From Solirubrobacterales bacterium (GTDB lineage: Bacteria; Actinomycetota; Thermoleophilia; Solirubrobacterales; Solirubrobacteraceae), in the NCBI GenBank assembly GCA_026392325.1, contig JAPLCH010000193.1:1-10939 (forward strand): a stretch of DNA of 10,939 nucleotides, read 5' to 3'. Below, piece by piece: positions 4,734-10,939 of the stretch. Position 1 is the stretch's first letter. Every line of letters begins with the position of its first letter. The translations under genes and the position numbers were made by a program. A model generated the notes under the pieces. That model was not told the origin of the DNA. It searched no databases and worked only from the letters and a program-made list of their open reading frames with translations.

Positions 4734-6848
4734 ATGCCCCGCAGACACAGCTCTCTTGTCAAGCAGACTACAGTCGCGAGCTTGGCTGTGGCAATAATTA
4801 TGGGCCTGACGGCGACAGCTGCTTTCGCTTCCAGTGCTCCGGTAGCGGCCGCAGGTGGTTACTTCACCTGCGCCAGCGACTTGACAGGCAAGGCGACCTG
4901 CTGGGGAAGAACTGACAAGGCGCAGACATCCGCTCCTTCCACAAAATTCACAAGCCTGACCGCGGGCTATTCGCACGCTTGTGGACTGACCGTCGCTGGC
5001 GCAGCAGGCTGTTGGGGCGACTCGACCGCCGGACGCACAGTGCCGCCGACCGGAGTTTCTTTTGCCGAGATTTCAGCGGGTGGGGAGAACACCTGTGGAG
5101 TTACAGCGGACGGCACACTGGCTTGCTTTGGCGACAACACGGTCAAGCAATCAACGCCTCCTGCCGGGCAGTTTGATCATGTGGCCAGCGGGTTTGACAA
5201 TGCCTGCGCCATCGCGATTGACAGGTCAATCTCCTGCTGGGGAGACAATGCGCGCGGACAGAGCACTCCGCCTGCTGGGGCGTTCACCGCGATCGCTCTC
5301 GGCGACGGCCTCGGCTGCGCTGTGCGAAGCCTCGGTTCGATCGCCTGCTGGGGAACCGGCTCCTCCGTTATCTCCTCAACCATTCCAAGCGGCAGGTTCA
5401 CGGTCCTCTCCGTCGGAGGAGATCACGCTTGCGCGGTCCGGACTGACGGCGCAATTTCATGCTGGGGAGGCAACGCCTATGGGCAGACGGCTGCCCCATC
5501 GGGCACCTTCACCTCGATTACGACGGGAGTGGCACATTCCTGCGCTGTCCGAGCTTCCGGCGCCGTCGCATGTTGGGGAGGCAACGCCTATGGACAGAAG
5601 ACAGTCCCTGCTGCATCAGCCTCCACTTTGGTGGCGGCCGATGCTGACCCAGTCGACTTTGGTGATGTGACAATCAGCAGGCGCAGTGCTGCCCTTTCCA
5701 TCACGCTGACCAACCGGTCGCCCGCGTTTTTGCTCGAGACCTTGCAGCCAGGGACCTCAACGCTCTCCGGTTCAGCCGCGGCAGATTTCACCATTCTCTC
5801 CGATGGATGCTCCGGGAAGACATTGGCTCCGGGACAGGCCTGTGCAATCAGGGTGCAGATGACCCCCTCGGCTCTCGGAAGCAGGGCGGCGAGCATCTCA
5901 ATCCCCCTCAACACGCTTGCTGGGTCGCTCACTGTCCCCTTGACGGCGGTTGGCATGATTGCCCCGACCGGTCCGACCGGCGCAACGGGGGCGACAGGTG
6001 CCACGGGAGCAACCGGCGCCACGGGTGCCACGGGAGGAAAGGGGGCGACGGGCGGAACCATTTTGAGTGGGACAACCGCGCCAACCGGGGGTTCTGATGG
6101 TGACTGGTTTTTCCGCAGTGACACTGGAGTCCTTTACGGCCCGAAGGCGCGCGGGGTGTGGCCGTCAGCTGGGACCAGTCTGGTTGGCGACAAGGGAGAT
6201 AAGGGCGACAAGGGCGCTACCGGAGCAACCGGAGCAACCGGAGCAACCGGAGCCAAGGGAGCAACCGGCGACACTGGGGCAACCGGAGGCAAGGGAGCTA
6301 CCGGAGCAACCGGTGCCACGGGCGACAAGGGGGCAAAGGGCTCCCCCGGGTCAGTGATGCTGACTGGAACTACAGCCCCAACCGGTGGCGTTGACGGGGA
6401 CTACTTCTTCCGGACCGACACGAAGGTCATTTACGGGCCCAAGGTTGGCGGAGCTTGGCCATCAACTGGAACCTCCATTGTGGGTGAAACCGGTGCCAAG
6501 GGTGCCAAGGGTGCCACGGGAGCCACTGGGGCACCAGGCCCCAAGGGCAGCACCGGCGCCCCGGGAACTGGCAGCAAGGTGATCTGCAAGAACACTGCTG
6601 CCGCCAAGTCGAAGTGCGCGCTCTATTTCCCTTCGTACACTTGGGCTGTTGAGGGCTCGACGGCCGCATCCGTTGCAGCTTTCGCAGTGCGCCATGGAAC
6701 TCACATCGTCGCTCGCGGGCGCGTGCATCTGAGCAACTCTCGTCAAGCGAAGGTCTCTGTTCGGCCCCACCTCCGTCGTGGCACTTACTCCGTCACCGTG
6801 CGCCTCGCAAGCGGCCAGAGGATCGTCTGGAGCATGAAGATCAAGTGA
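4734..6848 (+). CDS. Secreted RCC1-like / choice-of-anchor / collagen-like chimeric surface protein
   Basis: 704 residues. ATG 4734 is the only start between the upstream stop at 4716 and the signal peptide; the nearest GAGG is 13 bases away, so initiation looks weak. Domains: signal peptide 1-33; seven RCC1-like units at about 38-294, with cysteine pairs 46/56, 83/93, 121/131, 158/168, 195/205, 233/243 and 270/280; a choice-of-anchor D (ASH-like) domain at about 300-408 (VDFGDV, then TLAPGQACAIRVQMTP); collagen-like GXY blocks at 412-440, 485-538 and 585-612, mainly GAT and GxK triplets. Between the blocks sit two copies of a 44-46 residue module (TAPTGGxDGDxFFRxDT...YGPK...WPS.GTSxVG). The C-terminal domain (613-704) has C618/C628 and ends RRGTYSVTVRLAS...MKIK. 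There is no LPXTG motif or terminal membrane helix. The likely form is a trimeric stalk with propeller heads outside the cell; the binding target is unknown. The stop overlaps the next start. Confidence 0.88.
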   Translation: MPRRHSSLVKQTTVASLAVAIIMGLTATAAFASSAPVAAAGGYFTCASDLTGKATCWGRTDKAQTSAPSTKFTSLTAGYSHACGLTVAGAAGCWGDSTAGRTVPPTGVSFAEISAGGENTCGVTADGTLACFGDNTVKQSTPPAGQFDHVASGFDNACAIAIDRSISCWGDNARGQSTPPAGAFTAIALGDGLGCAVRSLGSIACWGTGSSVISSTIPSGRFTVLSVGGDHACAVRTDGAISCWGGNAYGQTAAPSGTFTSITTGVAHSCAVRASGAVACWGGNAYGQKTVPAASASTLVAADADPVDFGDVTISRRSAALSITLTNRSPAFLLETLQPGTSTLSGSAAADFTILSDGCSGKTLAPGQACAIRVQMTPSALGSRAASISIPLNTLAGSLTVPLTAVGMIAPTGPTGATGATGATGATGATGATGGKGATGGTILSGTTAPTGGSDGDWFFRSDTGVLYGPKARGVWPSAGTSLVGDKGDKGDKGATGATGATGATGAKGATGDTGATGGKGATGATGATGDKGAKGSPGSVMLTGTTAPTGGVDGDYFFRTDTKVIYGPKVGGAWPSTGTSIVGETGAKGAKGATGATGAPGPKGSTGAPGTGSKVICKNTAAAKSKCALYFPSYTWAVEGSTAASVAAFAVRHGTHIVARGRVHLSNSRQAKVSVRPHLRRGTYSVTVRLASGQRIVWSMKIK
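4845..5615 (+). repeat. Seven RCC1-like coding repeats (about 111 bp period)
   Basis: Seven 36-39 residue units of the pattern GxFxxIxxGxxHxCAVxxxGxxxCWGxNxxGQxxxP. The last two units share an identical 20-base stretch (5463-5482 and 5574-5593, exactly 111 bases apart), pointing to a recent unit duplication; earlier units are more diverged. In the third unit CWG has become CFG. Confidence 0.7.
5967..6572 (+). repeat. Collagen-like GXY coding repeats, three blocks
   Basis: Blocks at 5967-6053, 6186-6347 and 6486-6572 encode Gly-X-Y triplets dominated by Gly-Ala-Thr, with lysine or aspartate substitutions (GDK, GAK, GGK). Lysine and aspartate in neighbouring triplets could form interchain salt bridges, as known for bacterial collagens, which lack hydroxyproline. 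The gaps between blocks are filled by two homologous modules at about 6054-6185 and 6348-6485. Confidence 0.85.
6219..6253 (+). repeat. Perfect 9-bp tandem repeat (ACCGGAGCA, 3.9 copies)
   Basis: Three identical ACCGGAGCA units and a fourth that is identical for 8 bases lie head to tail inside the second collagen block. The unit is nine bases, so slippage would add or remove one collagen triplet without a frameshift. The first collagen block codes the same triplets with mixed codons and is far less repetitive at DNA level. Confidence 0.85.
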
Positions 6849-9800
6849 GTAGCTGGCTGACAAGAGCTTTCGGTCGCATCACCGTTCCCAGGGCCAGCCT
6901 CGGGCTCGTCGTGGCTGCGCTTGCGATTACGGGGGTCTCAGCTCAGGCAGGCGCAGATGATGGACAGTCACAAGTCCTTTCTGGTTCGCCATCCTCCAGT
7001 GGATCTTCTGTCGATTCACCAACGGATGCCGGCACCGCCCCGAGTAGTCCCGATCCGACGCCACCAACTGGCGATGAGAACGCAGGGGAGACCTCGGGCA
7101 CTTCAGGCGGCGATGGAGGATCGGATAACTCAAGCGGAGGAGGTGTAATCAATGGGGGAACCGACGGAAGCGGTGGTCCGAGTGACCCGACTCCCGCTCC
7201 CGCTCCCGAGGTCAAGCAGGTTGAGCAGGCTCCGGTGAAGTCGCTTTCCGGCCCGGCGAAGCGGCCGCCGGCTGTCACTCCGCTCGCACTCAGTGGGATT
7301 GACCTGAGCGCGGCTGCGACATTTGACCTTGCCTCACTTCCCGTCGGCGGAATGGCGACTTTGACGGTCACGATTCGCAACCTTGGGCTTGCTCAAACAT
7401 CGGGAGCTTCAGTGCGCATCGCGTTTCCTCGGAGCCTGAGTTTTGCTTCGGATGCAGGCGTCCCAAGTGGATTCGATCCCTTCACCGGCATCTGGACCGT
7501 CGGCCAGATGGACCCTGGAGCGGAGGTTACGCTCAGCATTCCAGTCCGGGCAATGGGCGTCGGCACCGACTCGGTTTCTGTGCAGGTTGATCCTGCCTCC
7601 GGAACTGATGCGAACCCTGCGAACAACCATGCAACGGCCCCACTGTCTGTTCTTGCCACTGCTGATGTGTCGGTCTACAGCTATTTCGACACTGCCAACG
7701 CGGAGGTTGGGGATACCGTGAGCTCAAGTGTCGTGGTCCTCAACCGTGGGCCAGACGAGCAGCAGAATGCTTCAATCAGCGTTGTGGTCCCCGCTGGACT
7801 CAAGTTGGTCGCGGCTGTTCCGTCAAGCGGCTCATGGGACGCAGCTGCAGGCAAATGGCTGATCCCGACACTGCGCGACGGAAGGTCGGCAAACCTTGCC
7901 GTTTCAAGTGTTGTCACAGCACCAGGCGACTCCGTCCAGTCGGCTGCGATCGTTGGCTCGAAGCGGATTGATCCGGATCCCTCGGGAGACAGCTCAGTGG
8001 CAGTCGTCCATGGTCTGAGCAGCGACTTTTCAGTCTCCCAGTCACTGACAAGCACCCCGATGCATCCCGGGGACACAGTGACCCTGCATCAGACGGTCAC
8101 CAACCAAGGACCAGATGCGGCAGGGCCAACTGGAGTTCAGGTGAAGTTGCCAAGCGGCCTAACTCTGGTGTCAACTGACGCTCCGGGTGACGCGTGGGCC
8201 CAGAGCACAAAGGTATGGACTGTCCCCGCTCTTGCTGTAGGCGCATCGGCGCAGGTCAACGTGAAAGTTAAGGCGGATGCTCTCGGCGAAATGACGGCCA
8301 GGGCGACCGTCGTCAAGTCCAAGCGCTTCGACCCCGCGACGGGCAACAACGGGGCAGCCACCACCTTCCATGTACCGCAGGCAGACCTGTCGCTTCACGC
8401 GACTGGCCCTGGAATCCAAGTTGATGCCGGTGCCGACGCGCCCGTTCATTTCGAAATTTCCAACCATGGCCCGGATCGCGCGACTGGCGTTTCGGTGCAG
8501 CTTCGGCCACCAGGTGGGGCATCAATCTCCAGCGGGTCGTCGAGCTCCGGAACATTTGACCCCGGGTCTGGACTTTGGGCTCCAGGGCCAATTGCCAGCG
8601 GGGCCAGCGAAACGTTGGATGTGAATGTCACTTCAGCAAACGTTGGTGCCTTCTCACTCGGGGGGGCGATAGCTGCCTCTGATCAGGCCGACTCAGACGC
8701 GTCTGATGACTCCGCTTTTGCAAACCTCGGATTCGGAGTCCCGCCAGCTCCGCCCGCGACCTCAACGCCCCCCAGCGGACCAGCGGCTGGCGACACTCCG
8801 TCTCTGGCACCGGCAGCCGCCCCGAAAGCTTCGTCAATTGCCAGAGACCTGATTTCAACCCCGGCAAAGACTCTCGGTGCGGCCGCAGCCGGAATGGCTT
8901 TGGTTGCTGCCGGAGGAGCCGCTGCTGGCGCTGCCGGCGCGGCCGGTGCCTCCGGAGCTGGAGGGAGTGGAAGCGGCGGCAGTCAGGGCGGTGAGCGCCG
9001 CGACGCTCACCACGGTAAGAAGATCGAGTTCGGCGCAAGCAGCGGTGGTGGCGAGGGGATCTCAAGGGGTGATCTGTCTCCGACTTGGAGACTGCCGGGT
9101 CATGGACTCATCGACGCCGCCAGCATGGCGGTGCCACTTGCGTTTGCCCGAAAGTCGCCTCTGGTGACAGGAATGGCAGTGGATGGCGCGTATCTGAGGG
9201 CAATGTTTGGCTCGCTTTGGGCTCTGGGGATTGCCCCAGCTCTGGCGGTCGGAATCTTCGCTGCAGCGTCAGTTCATGGTGAGGCGACAATCCCCACGAC
9301 AGCTTGGTTTCTGCTCGCGCTCGTGATCGGAATTATCGACGCTTCTTGGGGCGTAGCAGTCGTATTCGCCTTCGTGGTGAGCATTCTTGCCTGGGGTGGC
9401 ATCAATAGTTTTGGTCAGATGCGCCTGCTCGTGGCCACCGCTGTGCTCTGGGTCAGCGTTCCGGTAATCGTGGGTCATATTCGCCACTACCGCCGCAAGC
9501 TTGACGGCGGCAAGCTTGACCTTCACATGAAATGGGTTCGCGCGGGAGACTTTGTGATCGCACCATTGGTCGCGTACTGGCTTGCCGGGGCGCTTGCAAC
9601 GCTGATCCCGCACATTTCGGGCGAGGAGCTTCCATGGATCCACGCGCACATTGAGGAGATTCGGCTGGCGGCAGCCGCAGCGATGTTCACCCGGGTTGCT
9701 CTGGAGGCGTCGGCAGCCCAGTGGTACCCGCGCCGGATGTCAATTACAAATCCGGACGCTCTTCCTGAGCAGGCGGTTGGCCTCGGCCTGGCGTCCATGG

Positions 9801-10204
9801 TGGTCAGGTCAGGACTCTTCTTCTTGATCACCCGAATGTTCATGGGGACCTGCTGGCAGCTTTGGGTTGCTTTGGCGCTCTACGTCTGCATTGAAACGCT
9901 GCCAGTGATCCGCCACAAATTTCCCAACCTGGTGCGCCTGTATCCGCTCGTGCCGGGCGAGCTTGTCAAGGTGATCATCGTCGTACTCGGGGCGAAGATC
10001 ATCCTTGAGCAGCTCTCGGGGAGGATTGGGGATCCTGAAGAGATCCTGCGCTGGGGCCTGATGCTCTCCCTCGTGCCGTTGCTGTGTGTTAAGGCCAGTC
10101 AGGCCATTTCCCGTAACGGCGATCGGCCCGTTAACTGGGGCACGAGGATGGTTGGCGTTGGGTTTGTCGCATTGTTTGCCAGCCTTGCCTTAGCGCCCCA
10201 CTGA
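6845..10204 (+). CDS. Large membrane protein: four DUF11 repeats plus polytopic C-terminal domain
   Basis: 1119 residues. The GTG at 6845 forms a GTGA overlap with the previous stop, indicating translational coupling. Signal peptide 1-37 (VVAALAITGVSAQAGADD). Low-complexity Ser/Gly/Pro linker 38-148. Four DUF11-type Ig-like repeats at about 149-271, 272-392, 393-512 and 513-630, each with the N(x)GPD turn or its variant, a mid-repeat W (GxWxxxxxxW) and a closing DPxxxxN motif. Pro/Ala linker 631-672. An Ala/Gly hydrophobic stretch 676-702 followed by a basic segment (ERRDAHHGKK) may be the first crossing from outside to inside. Residues 784-1119 contain about nine to eleven membrane helices (for example 788-810, 860-878, 901-921, 977-1000, 1038-1056, 1102-1117). 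I do not recognise the membrane domain; transport, anchoring or export of the coupled surface protein are all possible. DUF11 arms are normally extracellular adhesion or spacer modules. Confidence 0.85.
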   Translation: MSSWLTRAFGRITVPRASLGLVVAALAITGVSAQAGADDGQSQVLSGSPSSSGSSVDSPTDAGTAPSSPDPTPPTGDENAGETSGTSGGDGGSDNSSGGGVINGGTDGSGGPSDPTPAPAPEVKQVEQAPVKSLSGPAKRPPAVTPLALSGIDLSAAATFDLASLPVGGMATLTVTIRNLGLAQTSGASVRIAFPRSLSFASDAGVPSGFDPFTGIWTVGQMDPGAEVTLSIPVRAMGVGTDSVSVQVDPASGTDANPANNHATAPLSVLATADVSVYSYFDTANAEVGDTVSSSVVVLNRGPDEQQNASISVVVPAGLKLVAAVPSSGSWDAAAGKWLIPTLRDGRSANLAVSSVVTAPGDSVQSAAIVGSKRIDPDPSGDSSVAVVHGLSSDFSVSQSLTSTPMHPGDTVTLHQTVTNQGPDAAGPTGVQVKLPSGLTLVSTDAPGDAWAQSTKVWTVPALAVGASAQVNVKVKADALGEMTARATVVKSKRFDPATGNNGAATTFHVPQADLSLHATGPGIQVDAGADAPVHFEISNHGPDRATGVSVQLRPPGGASISSGSSSSGTFDPGSGLWAPGPIASGASETLDVNVTSANVGAFSLGGAIAASDQADSDASDDSAFANLGFGVPPAPPATSTPPSGPAAGDTPSLAPAAAPKASSIARDLISTPAKTLGAAAAGMALVAAGGAAAGAAGAAGASGAGGSGSGGSQGGERRDAHHGKKIEFGASSGGGEGISRGDLSPTWRLPGHGLIDAASMAVPLAFARKSPLVTGMAVDGAYLRAMFGSLWALGIAPALAVGIFAAASVHGEATIPTTAWFLLALVIGIIDASWGVAVVFAFVVSILAWGGINSFGQMRLLVATAVLWVSVPVIVGHIRHYRRKLDGGKLDLHMKWVRAGDFVIAPLVAYWLAGALATLIPHISGEELPWIHAHIEEIRLAAAAAMFTRVALEASAAQWYPRRMSITNPDALPEQAVGLGLASMVVRSGLFFLITRMFMGTCWQLWVALALYVCIETLPVIRHKFPNLVRLYPLVPGELVKVIIVVLGAKIILEQLSGRIGDPEEILRWGLMLSLVPLLCVKASQAISRNGDRPVNWGTRMVGVGFVALFASLALAPH

Positions 10205-10227
10205 CCGGATAGGTCACAGTTCGGTTC

Positions 10228-10521
10228 ATGAGCGACTTGACCGCAACAATCAGTGTTCGTGTAAGTCCGCGGGCCAGCCAGAACAGGATTGCCGGCGTTA
10301 AGGACTCCAAGCTGATCATCCGAGTAACTGCACCACCAGTTGATGGCAAGGCGAATGCCGCGGTTTGTCAGCTGATTGCCAAGGAGGTTGGCGTGGCCAA
10401 ATCAAACGTTGTCGTCGTCAGGGGCGACACAGCCCGGGACAAGCTTGTCGCCATTTCAGGCGTGTCCCAAGCGGCCGCCGAGGCGGCGCTTGGGATTGAC
10501 ACTCAGCCCGGTCTGTTCTGA
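10228..10521 (+). CDS. YggU/DUF167 family (UPF0235) protein
   Basis: 97 residues, full length for the family. The diagnostic block RVTAPPVDGKANAAVCQLIAKEVGV is present (about residues 32-56), with VSPRASQNRIAGV before it and VVRGDTARDKLVAISG after it. YggU-like proteins are small alpha/beta proteins of unsettled function that are widespread in bacteria. It starts 23 bases after the membrane-protein gene and has only a weak Shine-Dalgarno, so it may be read through from upstream. It converges on the cytochrome gene, with 28 bases between the two stop codons. Nothing suggests a role in the surface system. Confidence 0.92.
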   Translation: MSDLTATISVRVSPRASQNRIAGVKDSKLIIRVTAPPVDGKANAAVCQLIAKEVGVAKSNVVVVRGDTARDKLVAISGVSQAAAEAALGIDTQPGLF

Positions 10522-10549
10522 GCCTTGCTGAATGGCATGGCTGCTTGCC

Positions 10550-10939
10550 TTAGCTGCCAACCTTCTTTATGTAGGCGACCAGCCCGTTGATTTGTTCGGC
10601 AGTCAGACTCGTTCCAAAGTTGGCTGGCATCACATTGGCCTTATAGCCGGGGATGACTTCTGCGTTGGGGTCGACGATCTGCGACTTGATGTCCGCGGCC
10701 GGGTCGGCTCCGACACCGTTCAGAGTTGGGCCAATCTTGCTGGTTGTTCCAGCGGCCTTGAGCTCGTGGCAGGCGCCGCATCCGGCACTGACGAATGTGG
10801 TTTCTCCAACTGAAGCAAGATCCTGTTTGTTTGATGCTTGCTTGGCCGGCGGAGCGGTGGGCGTCATCGGTGGGTTCGCCATCATGTTGTTGCTTGACGC
10901 GGCTCCACATCCGACTGCCGCGGACGCGATCGCGACTGC
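10550..10939 (-). CDS. Cytochrome c lipoprotein, N-terminus cut by the window edge
   Basis: The frame is open to the right edge, so the true start lies outside; 129 residues are visible. An internal ATG at 10885 is not the start, because upstream in frame there is an Ala/Val-rich hydrophobic run ending in AAVGC, a plausible lipobox with the cysteine at 10907-10909. The mature protein would be lipid-anchored on the outer face of the membrane, with a flexible N/P/T/K linker before the heme domain. The heme-binding motif is CGACH (SAGCGACHELKAAG), and the probable axial methionine lies in NVMPANFG near the end, as in small class I cytochromes and the cytochrome domain of caa3-type oxidase subunit II. 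It probably carries electrons to a terminal oxidase; the partner is not visible. Confidence 0.88.
   Translation of the reverse strand, partial: AVAIASAAVGCGAASSNNMMANPPMTPTAPPAKQASNKQDLASVGETTFVSAGCGACHELKAAGTTSKIGPTLNGVGADPAADIKSQIVDPNAEVIPGYKANVMPANFGTSLTAEQINGLVAYIKKVGS

Noticed and set aside
5588..6328. Long minus-strand open frames rich in Pro-Val-Ala opposite the collagen blocks
   Set aside because: They are mirror images of the Gly-Ala-Thr codons on the plus strand; the sense frame has a signal peptide and recognisable domains.
6789..6848. Cell-wall sorting signal at the end of the RCC1/collagen protein
   Set aside because: No LPXTG-like motif and no terminal hydrophobic helix with a basic tail are present.
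10202..10216. Small hairpin TGACC-GGATA-GGTCA after the large membrane-protein gene, considered as a terminator
   Set aside because: Only five base pairs and no T-run; it lies in a 23-base gap before a same-strand gene.
10880..10885. Double ATG as the start of the cytochrome c gene
   Set aside because: The frame continues upstream into a hydrophobic run with a lipobox cysteine, so the real start is outside the window.

Overview
The window is G+C-rich bacterial DNA (roughly 60% by eye). It is densely coded, and most start codons have only weak Shine-Dalgarno sequences. The mix of genes suggests a high-GC actinobacterium, possibly of the Thermoleophilia/Solirubrobacterales type: long secreted proteins built from RCC1-like, choice-of-anchor, collagen-like and DUF11 modules, a GTGA start/stop overlap, a heme lipoprotein and a YggU protein. 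The taxonomic placement is inference from gene content, not from a marker gene. I see no rRNA, tRNA, CRISPR array, insertion sequence or attachment site.

Layout. (1) 3-1921, plus strand: the C-terminal part of a DUF4239 (bestrophin-like) membrane protein, overlapped by a membrane-anchored LivJ-type periplasmic binding protein. (2) 1922-2069: a strong ribosome-binding site in front of a doubtful small ORF, and a long hairpin between convergent genes. (3) 2070-4538, minus strand: an alpha/beta hydrolase followed by a VOC-fold protein (a likely pair), then a small single-pass membrane protein, then a secreted seven-repeat RCC1-like protein. (4) 4539-4733: divergent intergenic region. (5) 4734-10204, plus strand: a 704-residue secreted RCC1/choice-of-anchor/collagen chimera, whose stop codon overlaps the GTG start of a 1119-residue protein with four DUF11 repeats and a polytopic membrane domain. 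A small YggU/DUF167 gene follows at 10228. (6) 10550-10939, minus strand: a cytochrome c lipoprotein, cut by the window edge.

The most interesting part is the coupled pair at 4734-10204. One protein looks like an exported, probably rod-and-head surface protein, with a seven-unit propeller head and an interrupted collagen stalk. The other looks like a membrane-embedded partner with a large extracytoplasmic DUF11 arm. The tight coupling suggests co-production and possibly one cell-surface assembly; no function is proven by sequence. The second seven-repeat RCC1-like protein on the opposite strand, about 1.7 kb away, has the same paired-cysteine signature and may be functionally related. The remaining genes look like housekeeping or nutrient-sensing functions.
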